From: Bacillota bacterium
GTDB lineage: Bacteria; Bacillota; Clostridia; Tissierellales; Sedimentibacteraceae
Assembly: GCA_023425285.1 (NCBI GenBank)
Contig: JAFACY010000305.1
Coordinates: 1-8,473 of the forward strand
Direction: 5' to 3'
DNA: 8,473 bases
The first letter of the stretch is position 1, and every line of letters begins with the position of its first letter. The notes beneath the pieces were generated by a model, which saw only the letters and a list, made by a program, of their open reading frames with translations, did no database searches and was not told where the DNA came from. Of this stretch, positions 1-6,724 are shown piece after piece. A program made the position numbers and the translations under genes.

Positions 1-2009
1 CGTGCTATTGCCAGACCTAAACCGCTTCCTTCGGAGCTTCTTGATTCATCTCCTCTTTTGAATCTTTCCATCAATTCCTCTGCGGGTATGTTTAGTTCAT
101 AAGCGGAAACATTTTTAAAGCTGACTCTTGCTTCTTTTTGTGTTTCTGTAATATTTATATAAACTCTTGAGCCTTTGATGGCATATTTGAAAATATTGGA
201 CAGCAGATTTTCCATGACTCTGCTTAGCAGTCTTCCGTCTGCCCAGGCATATACCTTTTTATTGGCTGCGTCAACCTTGAAAATTAATTCTGATTCATTG
301 ATTTTTTCATCTAATTCTCCTAAGATTTGTGAAACCAGTGCATTTATATTAACCTTCGCAAATTTAGGCTCAATACTTCCGCTTGTTGCCTTTGCAGCCT
401 CGAACAAATCCTCTGTGAGTGTTTTCAGCCTTTTCGATTTTCTGTCTAAAACCTCCAGATACTTTGGGGCATTATCCGAACCAAGACCCTCTCTCTTTAA
501 CAAATCAATATATGACATTATTGATGTAAGCGGAGTTTTGATATCGTGAGAAACATTTGTTATCAGTTCGGTTTTCAGCTTCTCACTTTTTACCTCATTC
601 TGGACTGCAGTTTTCAAGCCGCTGCTCATTTCGTTTATATCTTCTGCAAGCTGCGTAAACTCGCCTGTTCCTTCCACAATTATTTTATTGTCATAATCAC
701 CATTTTTAGCAACCTTTAATCCGGCCTGTATGATTTCAAATTTTTTAACCTTTATATATACGTAGTAGACTGCAGCTAAGGTGATGATTATCAGCATGGG
801 TGGCTTGTTCATGCCGTATGCTGATATTACAATCAAAAGCATTGTTGCACCTATGGATTTTAACATCAACGGACCGCCTGCAACGATTTGCATTATGATC
901 TTTAGCAAAGACTCAGATATAAAATATATCAGTGAATGCTTTATGACCGTCTTGGTTTTTATTCTTCTTACAACAGAAAGAATCAAAGTCAGCAATATCG
1001 TTACGAATATCAGCACCGATGATGTCATTGCAAATCTGAACAAGTTTATATTCACATACATCAGATCCAGCACACTTTTAAAGTTAAGGTATACAAATGC
1101 AGACAGACCGGCCATGAGTATTAAATTTAAGTCTGTGGGTAATTCATCTACTTTATACAGGTTAATTTCATCGTTGTTAACGGTCCTGCCTGTAACCGAA
1201 GAAAGATATATAAAGCAAATTAAGACTACACACAAACATAATGCTATGATTGTTGTATTTCCTATCAATGTTTGTCTGTCCAGATTCCATTTGTTCACTC
1301 TGAGAAGCAGTCCTTCATCCGTCAGGCCTGCATATATGGAGACCCTATCCCTTTTGCCTTCCAGTTTCTCAAATGTATCCGTCAGAGCTGAGGGAGAATT
1401 CCCGTATCCGTTGTTCGGAACTATCTCCACTGATTTATTATCCACTAAAATATACACATTGAACTGCTTGTAATAGTCCTTGTCAGGACGCAATGTATTT
1501 GTTACTTCGTTTTTGCCGTCAGAAGCATAGTAAATCAATCCTTTAGGGTTATTGAGGTTGTCTATAACCTTATGGTAGGCTGTCAGGTCAGAGTTCAAAA
1601 TAAGTTCTTTTACCTGCTCTATTTCCTTGCTTCTTTCAATCCTGAAAAGCTCTCTCGATTGCTGATTATTTTCATATCCCATTTCGGAAATAAAGTTGTT
1701 GTAAAGATTGGTAAGCTGCCAGCTGTCCTCTATTTCCAGATCCTCAACCGTTCCTCCAGAAAGTATATATTCTTCACTTTTATACACGCTCAGAACATGC
1801 TCCAGCATATTGGCAGCATAACGAAGCTCGTTGCTTAACGTATTGCTTTCCAGATAATATTATTCCGATATACTTTCGTAATTCTCCACATTAAGATAAA
1901 TATTCAAACCGGAAGACACACCTATAACAACACATATCAGCAGTAATATAAAAGCAGTAGCTTTTGTGATTATCTTCTTTTTATAAATCTTCCACTTTGT
2001 AACCAACAC
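1..2009 (-). pseudogene. Membrane sensor histidine kinase, interrupted by TAA at codon 50; 3' end off window
   Basis: This would be the partner kinase of the response regulator just upstream. Counting from the GTG at 2009, there is a first membrane helix at residues 17-34, an outside region at about 35-248, several further helices between about 249 and 419, and a HAMP-like linker at about 420-470. The H-box NVSHDIKTPLTS follows with phospho-acceptor His488, then an N-box ENLLSN near 600 and a G2 box GSGLGLAIA ending at the window edge. The classical DxGxG G1 box is absent; FKNVSA (631-636) sits there, and ERFKRGDESRS follows, a layout I recall from a Firmicutes kinase subfamily. Read codon by codon, the frame is open from 2009 to 3 except for one TAA at 1860-1862 (codon 50). 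There is no frameshift, so a single-base change is likely. Restart at ATG 1808 would drop the first helix. A sequencing error cannot be excluded. Confidence 0.8.
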
Positions 2010-2673
2010 CCCACACCACCTTCAGGTATCTTGGATTTTTCGGGTCTATTTCTATTTTTTCTCGTATCCTTCTGATATGAACTGCCACAGTATTCTCAGG
2101 ATTAAAAGAAGGCTCGTTCCACACCTCCTGATAAATTTCATCTATGGAAAATACCTTGCCTTTGTTTTTTGTCAGCAACAAAAGTATTTTGTATTCAACA
2201 GGAGTCATCTTCACCGCATCTCCGTCCACAGTGACTATTTTTCTTTCATCATCCATGAAAAGATTTCCTGTTTTATAGCAGTTGCTTCTTTCTATTTCAC
2301 CTGCTCCGCCCAATGTAGTGTATCTTCGCAGCTGCGATTTTACTCTCGCCAGCAGCTCCAAGGGATTAAAAGGTTTGGTGATATAATCGTCAGCACCCAT
2401 ATTAAGTCCGAACACAATATCCGTTTCTTCTGATTTGGCAGACAGCATAATTACGGGAATATTTTTTATTTCCCTGATTTTTGATGTAGCTCTTATGCCG
2501 TCCATTTCCGGCATCATTATGTCCATAATAATTAAATGCACTTCATCGTATTTAACCTTCTCTATGGCTTCCAGACCGGAATAGCACTTTAAAATATTAT
2601 AACCTTCATTTTTCAAATATATTTCTATCGCATCAACTATTTCCTTGTCATCGTCACAAACTAAAATGTTCAT
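1981..2673 (-). CDS. OmpR/PhoB-family response regulator
   Basis: Cytoplasmic transcription regulator of a two-component system, 230 aa, the usual length for the family. The receiver domain (about 1-115) shows the acidic pair D7/D8, phospho-acceptor Asp51 in MDIMMPEMDG, and the conserved lysine in the motif DDYITKPF. The C-terminal winged helix (about 130-228) ends with the typical motif RRIREKIEIDP followed by WGVGYKVED. The ATG at 2673 follows AGGAGA with good spacing, and this site overlaps the stop codon of the glycoside hydrolase gene 9 bp upstream, so the two are probably co-transcribed. The kinase gene starts inside its 3' end. Its kinase partner seems broken here, so the regulator may be orphaned in this strain or phosphorylated by another donor. 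Target genes cannot be told from sequence; the hydrolase operon itself is a natural candidate. Confidence 0.95.
   Translation of the reverse strand: MNILVCDDDKEIVDAIEIYLKNEGYNILKCYSGLEAIEKVKYDEVHLIIMDIMMPEMDGIRATSKIREIKNIPVIMLSAKSEETDIVFGLNMGADDYITKPFNPLELLARVKSQLRRYTTLGGAGEIERSNCYKTGNLFMDDERKIVTVDGDAVKMTPVEYKILLLLTKNKGKVFSIDEIYQEVWNEPSFNPENTVAVHIRRIREKIEIDPKNPRYLKVVWGVGYKVEDL
2016..2022 (-). promoter_or_regulatory. Ribosome binding site deciding the kinase GTG start
   Basis: On the minus strand AAGGTGG (2022 to 2016) lies 6 nt before GTG at 2009. It sits inside the response regulator coding sequence. The kinase frame has no ATG near this end, so GTG 2009 (or TTG 2006) is the best start. The kinase therefore overlaps the regulator by about 29 nt, implying translational coupling. 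This is inference from spacing and sequence. Confidence 0.6.
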
Positions 2674-2682
2674 AATTTTCTC

Positions 2683-4194
2683 CTATTTTAATCTTTCAAG
2701 ACCTCTGCGGACTGCATCTATTACGTCCTGCTCCTGATCTATACGATAATTTCTTGATACCGTCATTTCAGGCTTCGTCATATCGTAATCCTGACCGTTC
2801 CATAAAACTGCAAGCTTAATTCTGTCATACCCGGTAATTCTGTTGAACATATCCTCCAGCCACTCGCTTTTATTTCCTCCCAATGAAGCACACGAAAATT
2901 CGGTTATCATCATGGGGTGTTCAAAATGCTCAACATAGTCATAGTAAAAATGATCATATGCCTCAGCGAAGCTTCTCCAGGTTTCTCCTTTGTAATAGTT
3001 GCCTGTGTTGTATGATGTAATACCTACTATGTCCACATATTCATCACCCGGGTAATAATTCAGATAATGGTTGTATGCATAACCCGGAAACGCTTTTTCA
3101 TTCGGGTTCCATACAAAAATCAGGTTGTCTACTCCGTGCTCCTTAAATTTGTCATAGATGTATTTCCAGCATTCTGTAAACAAATCCGTATCCTTTCCTA
3201 CTAAGTGCGCCGAATACCAAACCCATTCTCCGTTCATCTCATTGTTTAGTCTGAACAATACAGGATAGTCATATTCGTTGAAGCTTCGTGCCAGATTATC
3301 TAAATAATCATCATACTTACCTTCGATTATATCAAGGGTTATATCCACTTCTCTTCCGTCAACCATGTCTGTGGTATATAAACCATACTCAACAACCTTA
3401 CCCTGCTCCTTTGCTAAATTCATGTAATCCGTTTTGAACGGACGAACAAACGAATTGTACAAAAGTACAACAGGAAACTCGTAATCGAACATCTGCTCAA
3501 GCTGTTTAAGCCTGTAGTCATATGTCGGATAGGTTGGTTCAAATATACCGAAATCTATTTTTTCGTTATTGATAAAATACTCGTCAAAAAACTCCTGTGT
3601 TTTTTCATCAAAGCTTTTCTGCACAGGCTTGAAAACAGCATCATCCTTCATGGTTCCCGTTTTGCCTGTTAACTTAAAGCTTGGCATAATATAATCTATA
3701 TACACCGGATGTGCCGATTTAATAAACACCGTCACAACTTCCTTGTTATTTCTCGGAAATGCAATCATGGCATAATAGTTGCGGTCAGGCTCTTCACCCT
3801 TCAGCTTCCTTCTTTCGAACAGCGTAATGTGACCGTTGGTTCCTTTAAAATTATGATCATATTCTCTCGTTACAACAAAATCAGGATTTTTTAATATCCC
3901 CTTATTTCCGTAGTTTATATATGTGTTAATATTATCTAATGAGTTTTCAAAATTATCATACAAAATATCAACCACAACATTTTCTGATTCAAATCTGCTT
4001 TTTACACTTATAATATCCTCATTCAGTACAAGGGAATCCAGAAGAATAATTTCATACCCGTAAGGATTGTTGATATATTTGTTGTAGCCTGAGGAATATT
4101 GACTTAAAACTGTTGAATTTTCTTCTGCAAATGCAAAGCTCATTGATAAAATCAACAGTGAAATTGCAGCAGCAAATATTTTTTTAAGGTTCAT
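2683..4194 (-). CDS. Secreted GH26-family glycoside hydrolase
   Basis: 503 aa. A signal peptide (1-23, KK then a hydrophobic core, AFA before EE) predicts export; no lipobox or anchor is visible. Residues about 24-180 form a separate N-terminal domain that I do not recognise firmly (perhaps a PsbP-like alpha/beta fold). Residues about 195-500 look like a GH26 TIM barrel. LFRLNNEMNGEWVWY holds the expected acid/base Glu319, IFVWNP and YYPGDEYVDIVGITSYN are family-typical, and MMITEFS holds the expected nucleophile Glu432; the 113-residue spacing fits the family. GH26 includes beta-mannanases, lichenases and beta-1,3-xylanases, so the substrate is open. The usual His before the acid/base Glu (HEMNG) is Asn318 here, which argues against assuming mannanase. 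The start has AAGGAG 6 nt upstream. It is the first gene of an operon with the two-component pair, suggesting a role at the cell-surface polysaccharide. Confidence 0.82.
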   Translation of the reverse strand: MNLKKIFAAAISLLILSMSFAFAEENSTVLSQYSSGYNKYINNPYGYEIILLDSLVLNEDIISVKSRFESENVVVDILYDNFENSLDNINTYINYGNKGILKNPDFVVTREYDHNFKGTNGHITLFERRKLKGEEPDRNYYAMIAFPRNNKEVVTVFIKSAHPVYIDYIMPSFKLTGKTGTMKDDAVFKPVQKSFDEKTQEFFDEYFINNEKIDFGIFEPTYPTYDYRLKQLEQMFDYEFPVVLLYNSFVRPFKTDYMNLAKEQGKVVEYGLYTTDMVDGREVDITLDIIEGKYDDYLDNLARSFNEYDYPVLFRLNNEMNGEWVWYSAHLVGKDTDLFTECWKYIYDKFKEHGVDNLIFVWNPNEKAFPGYAYNHYLNYYPGDEYVDIVGITSYNTGNYYKGETWRSFAEAYDHFYYDYVEHFEHPMMITEFSCASLGGNKSEWLEDMFNRITGYDRIKLAVLWNGQDYDMTKPEMTVSRNYRIDQEQDVIDAVRRGLERLK

Positions 4195-4236
4195 AAATTT
4201 CTCCTTTTTTTCTCTTGATTTATTGCATCATTTACA

Positions 4237-4265
4237 ATTTTACCAAACCTTGAATATGCTGTCAA
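4237..4265 (-). promoter_or_regulatory. Promoter of the glycoside hydrolase operon
   Basis: Minus-strand TTGACA (4265-4260), a 17-nt spacer, then TAAAAT (4242-4237) preceded by TGG, an extended -10. This is a near-consensus sigma-A-type promoter. Transcription would begin near 4230, giving an untranslated leader of about 36 nt before the ATG at 4194. No comparably good promoter was seen between the hydrolase, regulator and kinase genes. Confidence 0.75.
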
Positions 4266-4285
4266 ATGAATAGGATAAAAATACA

Positions 4286-4314
4286 TTGTTAATAAAAAGC
4301 AATTATGTTATAAC
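4286..4314 (+). promoter_or_regulatory. Promoter of the nucleoside-recognition gene pair
   Basis: TTGTTA (4286-4291), 17-nt spacer, TATAAC (4309-4314) with TGT before it (extended -10). The predicted start is near 4321, so the ATG at 4321 would lie at the very 5' end of the transcript and is unlikely to be the start codon. It is back to back with the hydrolase promoter; the two -35 boxes are about 20 bp apart. Confidence 0.65.
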
Positions 4315-4344
4315 TATATTATGATATCTCCCCGAAGCTATGCA

Positions 4345-4368
4345 ACGAGGGGTATGACGAGGAGGATG
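4345..4368 (+). repeat. Tandem 12-bp repeat carrying doubled SD-ATG units
   Basis: ACGAGGGGTATG (4345-4356) is followed directly by ACGAGGAGGATG (4357-4368); 10 of 12 positions match. Each unit holds a purine-rich Shine-Dalgarno-like run and an ATG, all in the same frame as the downstream protein. Only the second unit's AGGAGG (4360-4365) is at a proper distance (6 nt) from a start codon, the ATG at 4372. CCCC at 4330-4333 could pair with GGGG at 4349-4352, giving a weak hairpin just before the SD. Confidence 0.55.
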
Positions 4369-4371
4369 CAA

Positions 4372-4794
4372 ATGATTACAATGGATACATTTAAGAGGGG
4401 GCTGACCAACGGCATTACAACCCTTCTGGAATTGTTGAAAATATTGGTTCCGGTATATGCCGGTGTACAAATCTTAGCATTGACTGGATTTCTCAGTGTA
4501 ATAGCCAAGGTATTTGAACCAATTATGTCAATATTCGGACTGCCCGGTGAAGCTTCCCTGATATTGATATTGAGTTATTTTTCAGGACAATATGCGGCAT
4601 TGGGAGGATTGGCGGCACTAGATCTCAGCGGATTTCAAATAACAACAATTGCTATCATGTGTGCTATTGCACACAGCCTGATAACGGAAAGTGCGGTCGT
4701 TAAAAAATTGGGTGTCAGTACAATTGCAAGCATTTCAGTACGCTTGTTTTTTTCAACGTTGATGGGATTTTTATTTTACAGGATTTTCGGGTGA
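4372..4794 (+). CDS. Nucleoside-recognition (Gate) membrane protein, first of a pair
   Basis: 140 aa integral membrane protein from the ATG at 4372, chosen because AGGAGG lies 6 nt upstream and the promoter places the mRNA start near 4321; an upstream in-frame ATG at 4321 would add 17 unlikely residues. About four hydrophobic segments are visible (roughly residues 20-45, 60-85, 88-108 and 115-138). It resembles the short half of the Gate/nucleoside-recognition family, which includes the spore maturation proteins SpmA/SpmB and the gate domains of FeoB and nucleoside transporters, but it is shorter than SpmA or SpmB. The segment AIAHSLITES (His101, Glu106) parallels CHAVFEDS in the next gene. 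Substrate unknown. It probably forms a heteromeric membrane unit with its neighbour, inferred from the 3-nt intergenic spacing and similarity. Confidence 0.75.
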   Translation: MITMDTFKRGLTNGITTLLELLKILVPVYAGVQILALTGFLSVIAKVFEPIMSIFGLPGEASLILILSYFSGQYAALGGLAALDLSGFQITTIAIMCAIAHSLITESAVVKKLGVSTIASISVRLFFSTLMGFLFYRIFG

Positions 4795-4797
4795 TGT

Positions 4798-5247
4798 ATG
4801 GACATTATAACAGAGTTAATTTTAAATTTAATTTCATTTATATGGAATATAGCAAAGGTTTTAATACCAATAATGGTTGTAATTGAAATATTCAAGGATA
4901 CGAAACTGATTGATAAGCTGTCAAGAGCAATAAGGCCGATTTCCAACTTTTTCACCATAAGCGAAAAATCAGGTGTGTCTCTGCTGTTCGGAATGGCATT
5001 CGGTCTGACCATAGGTGCAGGTGCAATTATACAAAGTGTCAAGGATTACGATCTTGATAAAAGAAGTGTATTTCTGGTTACAATGTTTTTATCAGTTTGC
5101 CACGCAGTGTTTGAAGATTCAATGATTTTTGCAAGCGTAGGTGCAAACATAGCGGCACTGTTAGGTGCACGTTTTATTTCCGCAATATTTATAACCTTAA
5201 TATTATCAAGATTTATTAAAAAGGATGCATTTGATACAAACAATTAA
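4798..5247 (+). CDS. Nucleoside-recognition (Gate) membrane protein, second of a pair
   Basis: 149 aa. The ATG comes 3 nt after the upstream TGA with no strong SD of its own, so translation is probably coupled. Hydrophobic segments lie at roughly 8-32, 59-80, 90-112 and 116-140, with the charged loop SVKDYDLDKRS in between. The glycine-rich stretch FGMAFGLTIGAGAI and the following segment with CHAVFEDS (His102, Glu106) are typical of Gate-domain proteins. It looks like a paralogue of the first gene, sharing the pattern [AC]H, three residues, then an acidic residue and Ser. The tail KKDAFDTNN is hydrophilic. Function is unproven; small-molecule or ion movement across the membrane is the family expectation. 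Transcription probably stops at the palindrome just downstream. Confidence 0.75.
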   Translation: MDIITELILNLISFIWNIAKVLIPIMVVIEIFKDTKLIDKLSRAIRPISNFFTISEKSGVSLLFGMAFGLTIGAGAIIQSVKDYDLDKRSVFLVTMFLSVCHAVFEDSMIFASVGANIAALLGARFISAIFITLILSRFIKKDAFDTNN

Positions 5248-5255
5248 AAACACAA

Positions 5256-5329
5256 AAAGAGAGATTCCTCGCTATCGCTCGGAATGACAAATTATTTGTT
5301 ATCCTGAACATATTGAAAAATCTCTCTTT
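5256..5329. repeat. 74-bp palindromic element, likely terminator between convergent genes
   Basis: Perfect 11-bp outer arms (AAAGAGAGATT at 5256-5266 and its complement at 5319-5329) enclose a second imperfect pairing: 5277-5290 (GCTCGGAATGACAA) against 5296-5309, 10 of 14 positions matching and the differences being transitions. The whole can fold into one long hairpin with a loop near 5291-5295. On the minus strand it is followed by TTTTTGTGTTTTT, so it should terminate hisS; on the plus strand it ends CTCTCTTTATTAT and may stop the gate genes. The GGAATGAC and TTATCCTGA cores resemble a dispersed palindromic repeat I recall from many bacterial genomes; copy number here cannot be checked. 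Confidence 0.75.
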
Positions 5330-5334
5330 ATTAT

Positions 5335-6585
5335 CTATGACAATTCTTTTACTTCCATTTCTTCCTTGCTGTAAACAGCAAATTTATTAAATCCGTACTC
5401 TGCAAACTGGTTAAGCTGCTTGCCAAGCTTTTTGGCTTTTTCGTAAACGGATACAGAGTATCCTTCATTTCTTAATTCATCAGCCTTTCTCATCACATTC
5501 ACATAATTGTCGGATGATTCAAACAACAGTACTAATTTTTCCTGGTTAGGTACCCTGAATTTTTCTTCCATCAGCTCATTTACCAATCTTTCAAATCCGA
5601 TTGAGAAACCAACTGCCGGGATTCTTTCACCTATGAAGTTACCCACCATTTCATCGTATCTGCCTCCGCCTGCTATGGAATAACCAAGATCCTTATATGC
5701 AATTTCAAATATTGAACCGGTATAGTATCCCATGCCTCTTATTAATGTAAAATCATATTCAATATCATACTTACCCTGTGCATATTCTCTTGACAGATTA
5801 ATTATTTCTTCCACTTCGTTTACGACGTCTTCAGGCACACCGTAGCTTTTCAGACAAGCTGTTTTTTCTTTATTTATACTTTCCAGTGCTTCAATCAGCT
5901 TGTTTGTGGAGCCTGACCCGTAGTTCTTCGCCTTCAATTCCTTCTCCACTCCGGACAAACCGATTTTGTCCAGCTTGTCGACGATTATACACACATTGTC
6001 AAATTCCTCTTCACTGAATCCACAGTCTATTATTACGGCTTTCAATATCCTTCTGTCATTGAATCTCACCATAAAATTGTCTACGCCCAGTGCAGTCAAC
6101 GCCTTTGCGGTTGTAGCAATAAGCTCAAGCTCTGATTTGTTCGTGCTGTCACCTATTATATCTATGTCGCATTGCTTGAAGCTTCTGTATCTTCCCTTTT
6201 GTGCTCTTTCTGCTCTGAATACATTACCCACCTGCAATGCTTTAAAAACTGACGGCAGGCTCGCCTTGTTGTTGCAATAGAAACGACTGAGAGGAACAGT
6301 CAGGTCATATCTGAGACCCAGGTCAGCTAAATCATCCTCTGTCAGTCTTTCCTTCGAAAAGTCAAGCTTATCTCCTCTTTTTAATATTTTAAATATTAAT
6401 TTAAGATTTTCTCCACCTTTACTTCCCACAAGATTTTCAATATTCTCCACTACAGGAGTTTCTATAAGTACGAATCCGTTTTGCTTGTATGTATCGATTA
6501 TAACTCCTTCAACATAATCTCTTACTTCCTTTTCCTGCGGAGTTATGTCTCTCATACCCTTTGCAGGGTTTAAATTTGCTTTCAT
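5335..6585 (-). CDS. hisS: Histidine--tRNA ligase
   Basis: Cytoplasmic class II synthetase charging tRNA-His, 416 aa. Visible motifs are AKGMRDI (8-14), LRYDLTVPLSRF (91-102), motif 2 with VFRAERAQKGRYRSF then QCDIDIIG (122-145), the histidine-specific loop RGMGYYTG (283-290), GGGRYDEM (307-314) and motif 3 AVGFSIGFERL (324-334). The anticodon-binding domain runs from about 350. The LRYDLTVP and QCDIDIIG forms place it in the branch resembling eukaryotic HisRS rather than the E. coli type. Two oddities: the loop usually reads RGLDYYTG, with Gly in place of Asp here, and the C-terminus ends soon after FAVYSKEEMEVKELS, shorter than most anticodon domains. The start is ATG 6585, with GAGGAGG 4 nt upstream, rather than the in-frame TTG at 6600. 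No T-box is seen in the leader. Confidence 0.96.
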   Translation of the reverse strand: MKANLNPAKGMRDITPQEKEVRDYVEGVIIDTYKQNGFVLIETPVVENIENLVGSKGGENLKLIFKILKRGDKLDFSKERLTEDDLADLGLRYDLTVPLSRFYCNNKASLPSVFKALQVGNVFRAERAQKGRYRSFKQCDIDIIGDSTNKSELELIATTAKALTALGVDNFMVRFNDRRILKAVIIDCGFSEEEFDNVCIIVDKLDKIGLSGVEKELKAKNYGSGSTNKLIEALESINKEKTACLKSYGVPEDVVNEVEEIINLSREYAQGKYDIEYDFTLIRGMGYYTGSIFEIAYKDLGYSIAGGGRYDEMVGNFIGERIPAVGFSIGFERLVNELMEEKFRVPNQEKLVLLFESSDNYVNVMRKADELRNEGYSVSVYEKAKKLGKQLNQFAEYGFNKFAVYSKEEMEVKELS

Positions 6586-6600
6586 GGCTCCTCCTCGCAA

Positions 6601-6629
6601 CAGACAGAGGGGACGGTTCTTTCTGTCTG
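6601..6629. repeat. GGGGACGGTTC-type palindromic repeat in the hisS leader
   Basis: CAGACAGA (6601-6608) pairs perfectly with TCTGTCTG (6622-6629), an 8-bp stem around a 13-nt loop that contains GGGGACGGTTC (6609-6619). In the hisS transcript it lies between the promoter and the ribosome binding site; the stem ends 15 nt before the ATG. The loop and the GACAG-type arms match a short palindromic element I remember as scattered through Clostridia-type genomes. Whether it is mobile or affects hisS translation is inference. Confidence 0.6.
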
Positions 6630-6650
6630 CACTTTTATTCGTTATTTTTT

Positions 6651-6679
6651 ATGTTAGCAAAATATTGTTTTATTATCAA
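6651..6679 (-). promoter_or_regulatory. hisS: Promoter of hisS
   Basis: Minus-strand TTGATA (6679-6674), 17-nt spacer, TAACAT (6656-6651). The -35 is a 5/6 match and the -10 a 4/6 match to the sigma-A consensus. The transcript would start near 6644 and carry the 6601-6629 hairpin in its leader of about 60 nt. Confidence 0.5.
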
Positions 6680-6685
6680 TATTTT
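6659..6685. repeat. AT-rich 9-bp dyad over the hisS promoter
   Basis: AAAATATTG (6659-6667) and its exact complement CAATATTTT (6677-6685) flank a 9-nt loop. The dyad covers the -35 box and most of the spacer of the proposed hisS promoter, a place where an operator would sit. It could instead be a weak terminator for dsdA, whose stop is 40 bp upstream in the direction of transcription; the stem has only two G/C pairs in total across both arms. Confidence 0.45.
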
Positions 6686-6724
6686 TTTGTAACGCTTTAT
6701 CATCAATACTTCAAAACCTGAGAT

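Noticed and set aside
175..549. Plus-strand open frame of 124 codons
   Set aside because: It is antisense to the kinase catalytic domain (H-box and N-box), so it is a shadow.
781..1473. Plus-strand open frame of 230 codons
   Set aside because: It lies wholly antisense to the sensor kinase, whose motifs and membrane segments are clear; it has no family resemblance and no good SD.
4321..4371. N-terminal extension of the first Gate protein, or a riboswitch in its leader
   Set aside because: The promoter puts the mRNA start near 4321 and the proper SD serves ATG 4372. The 51-nt leader is too short for known large riboswitches and matched no small class I know.
6586..6600. TTG start at 6600 for hisS
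   Set aside because: It would put the strong GAGGAGG inside the coding sequence and add five residues that HisRS proteins lack; ATG 6585 is well placed behind that SD.
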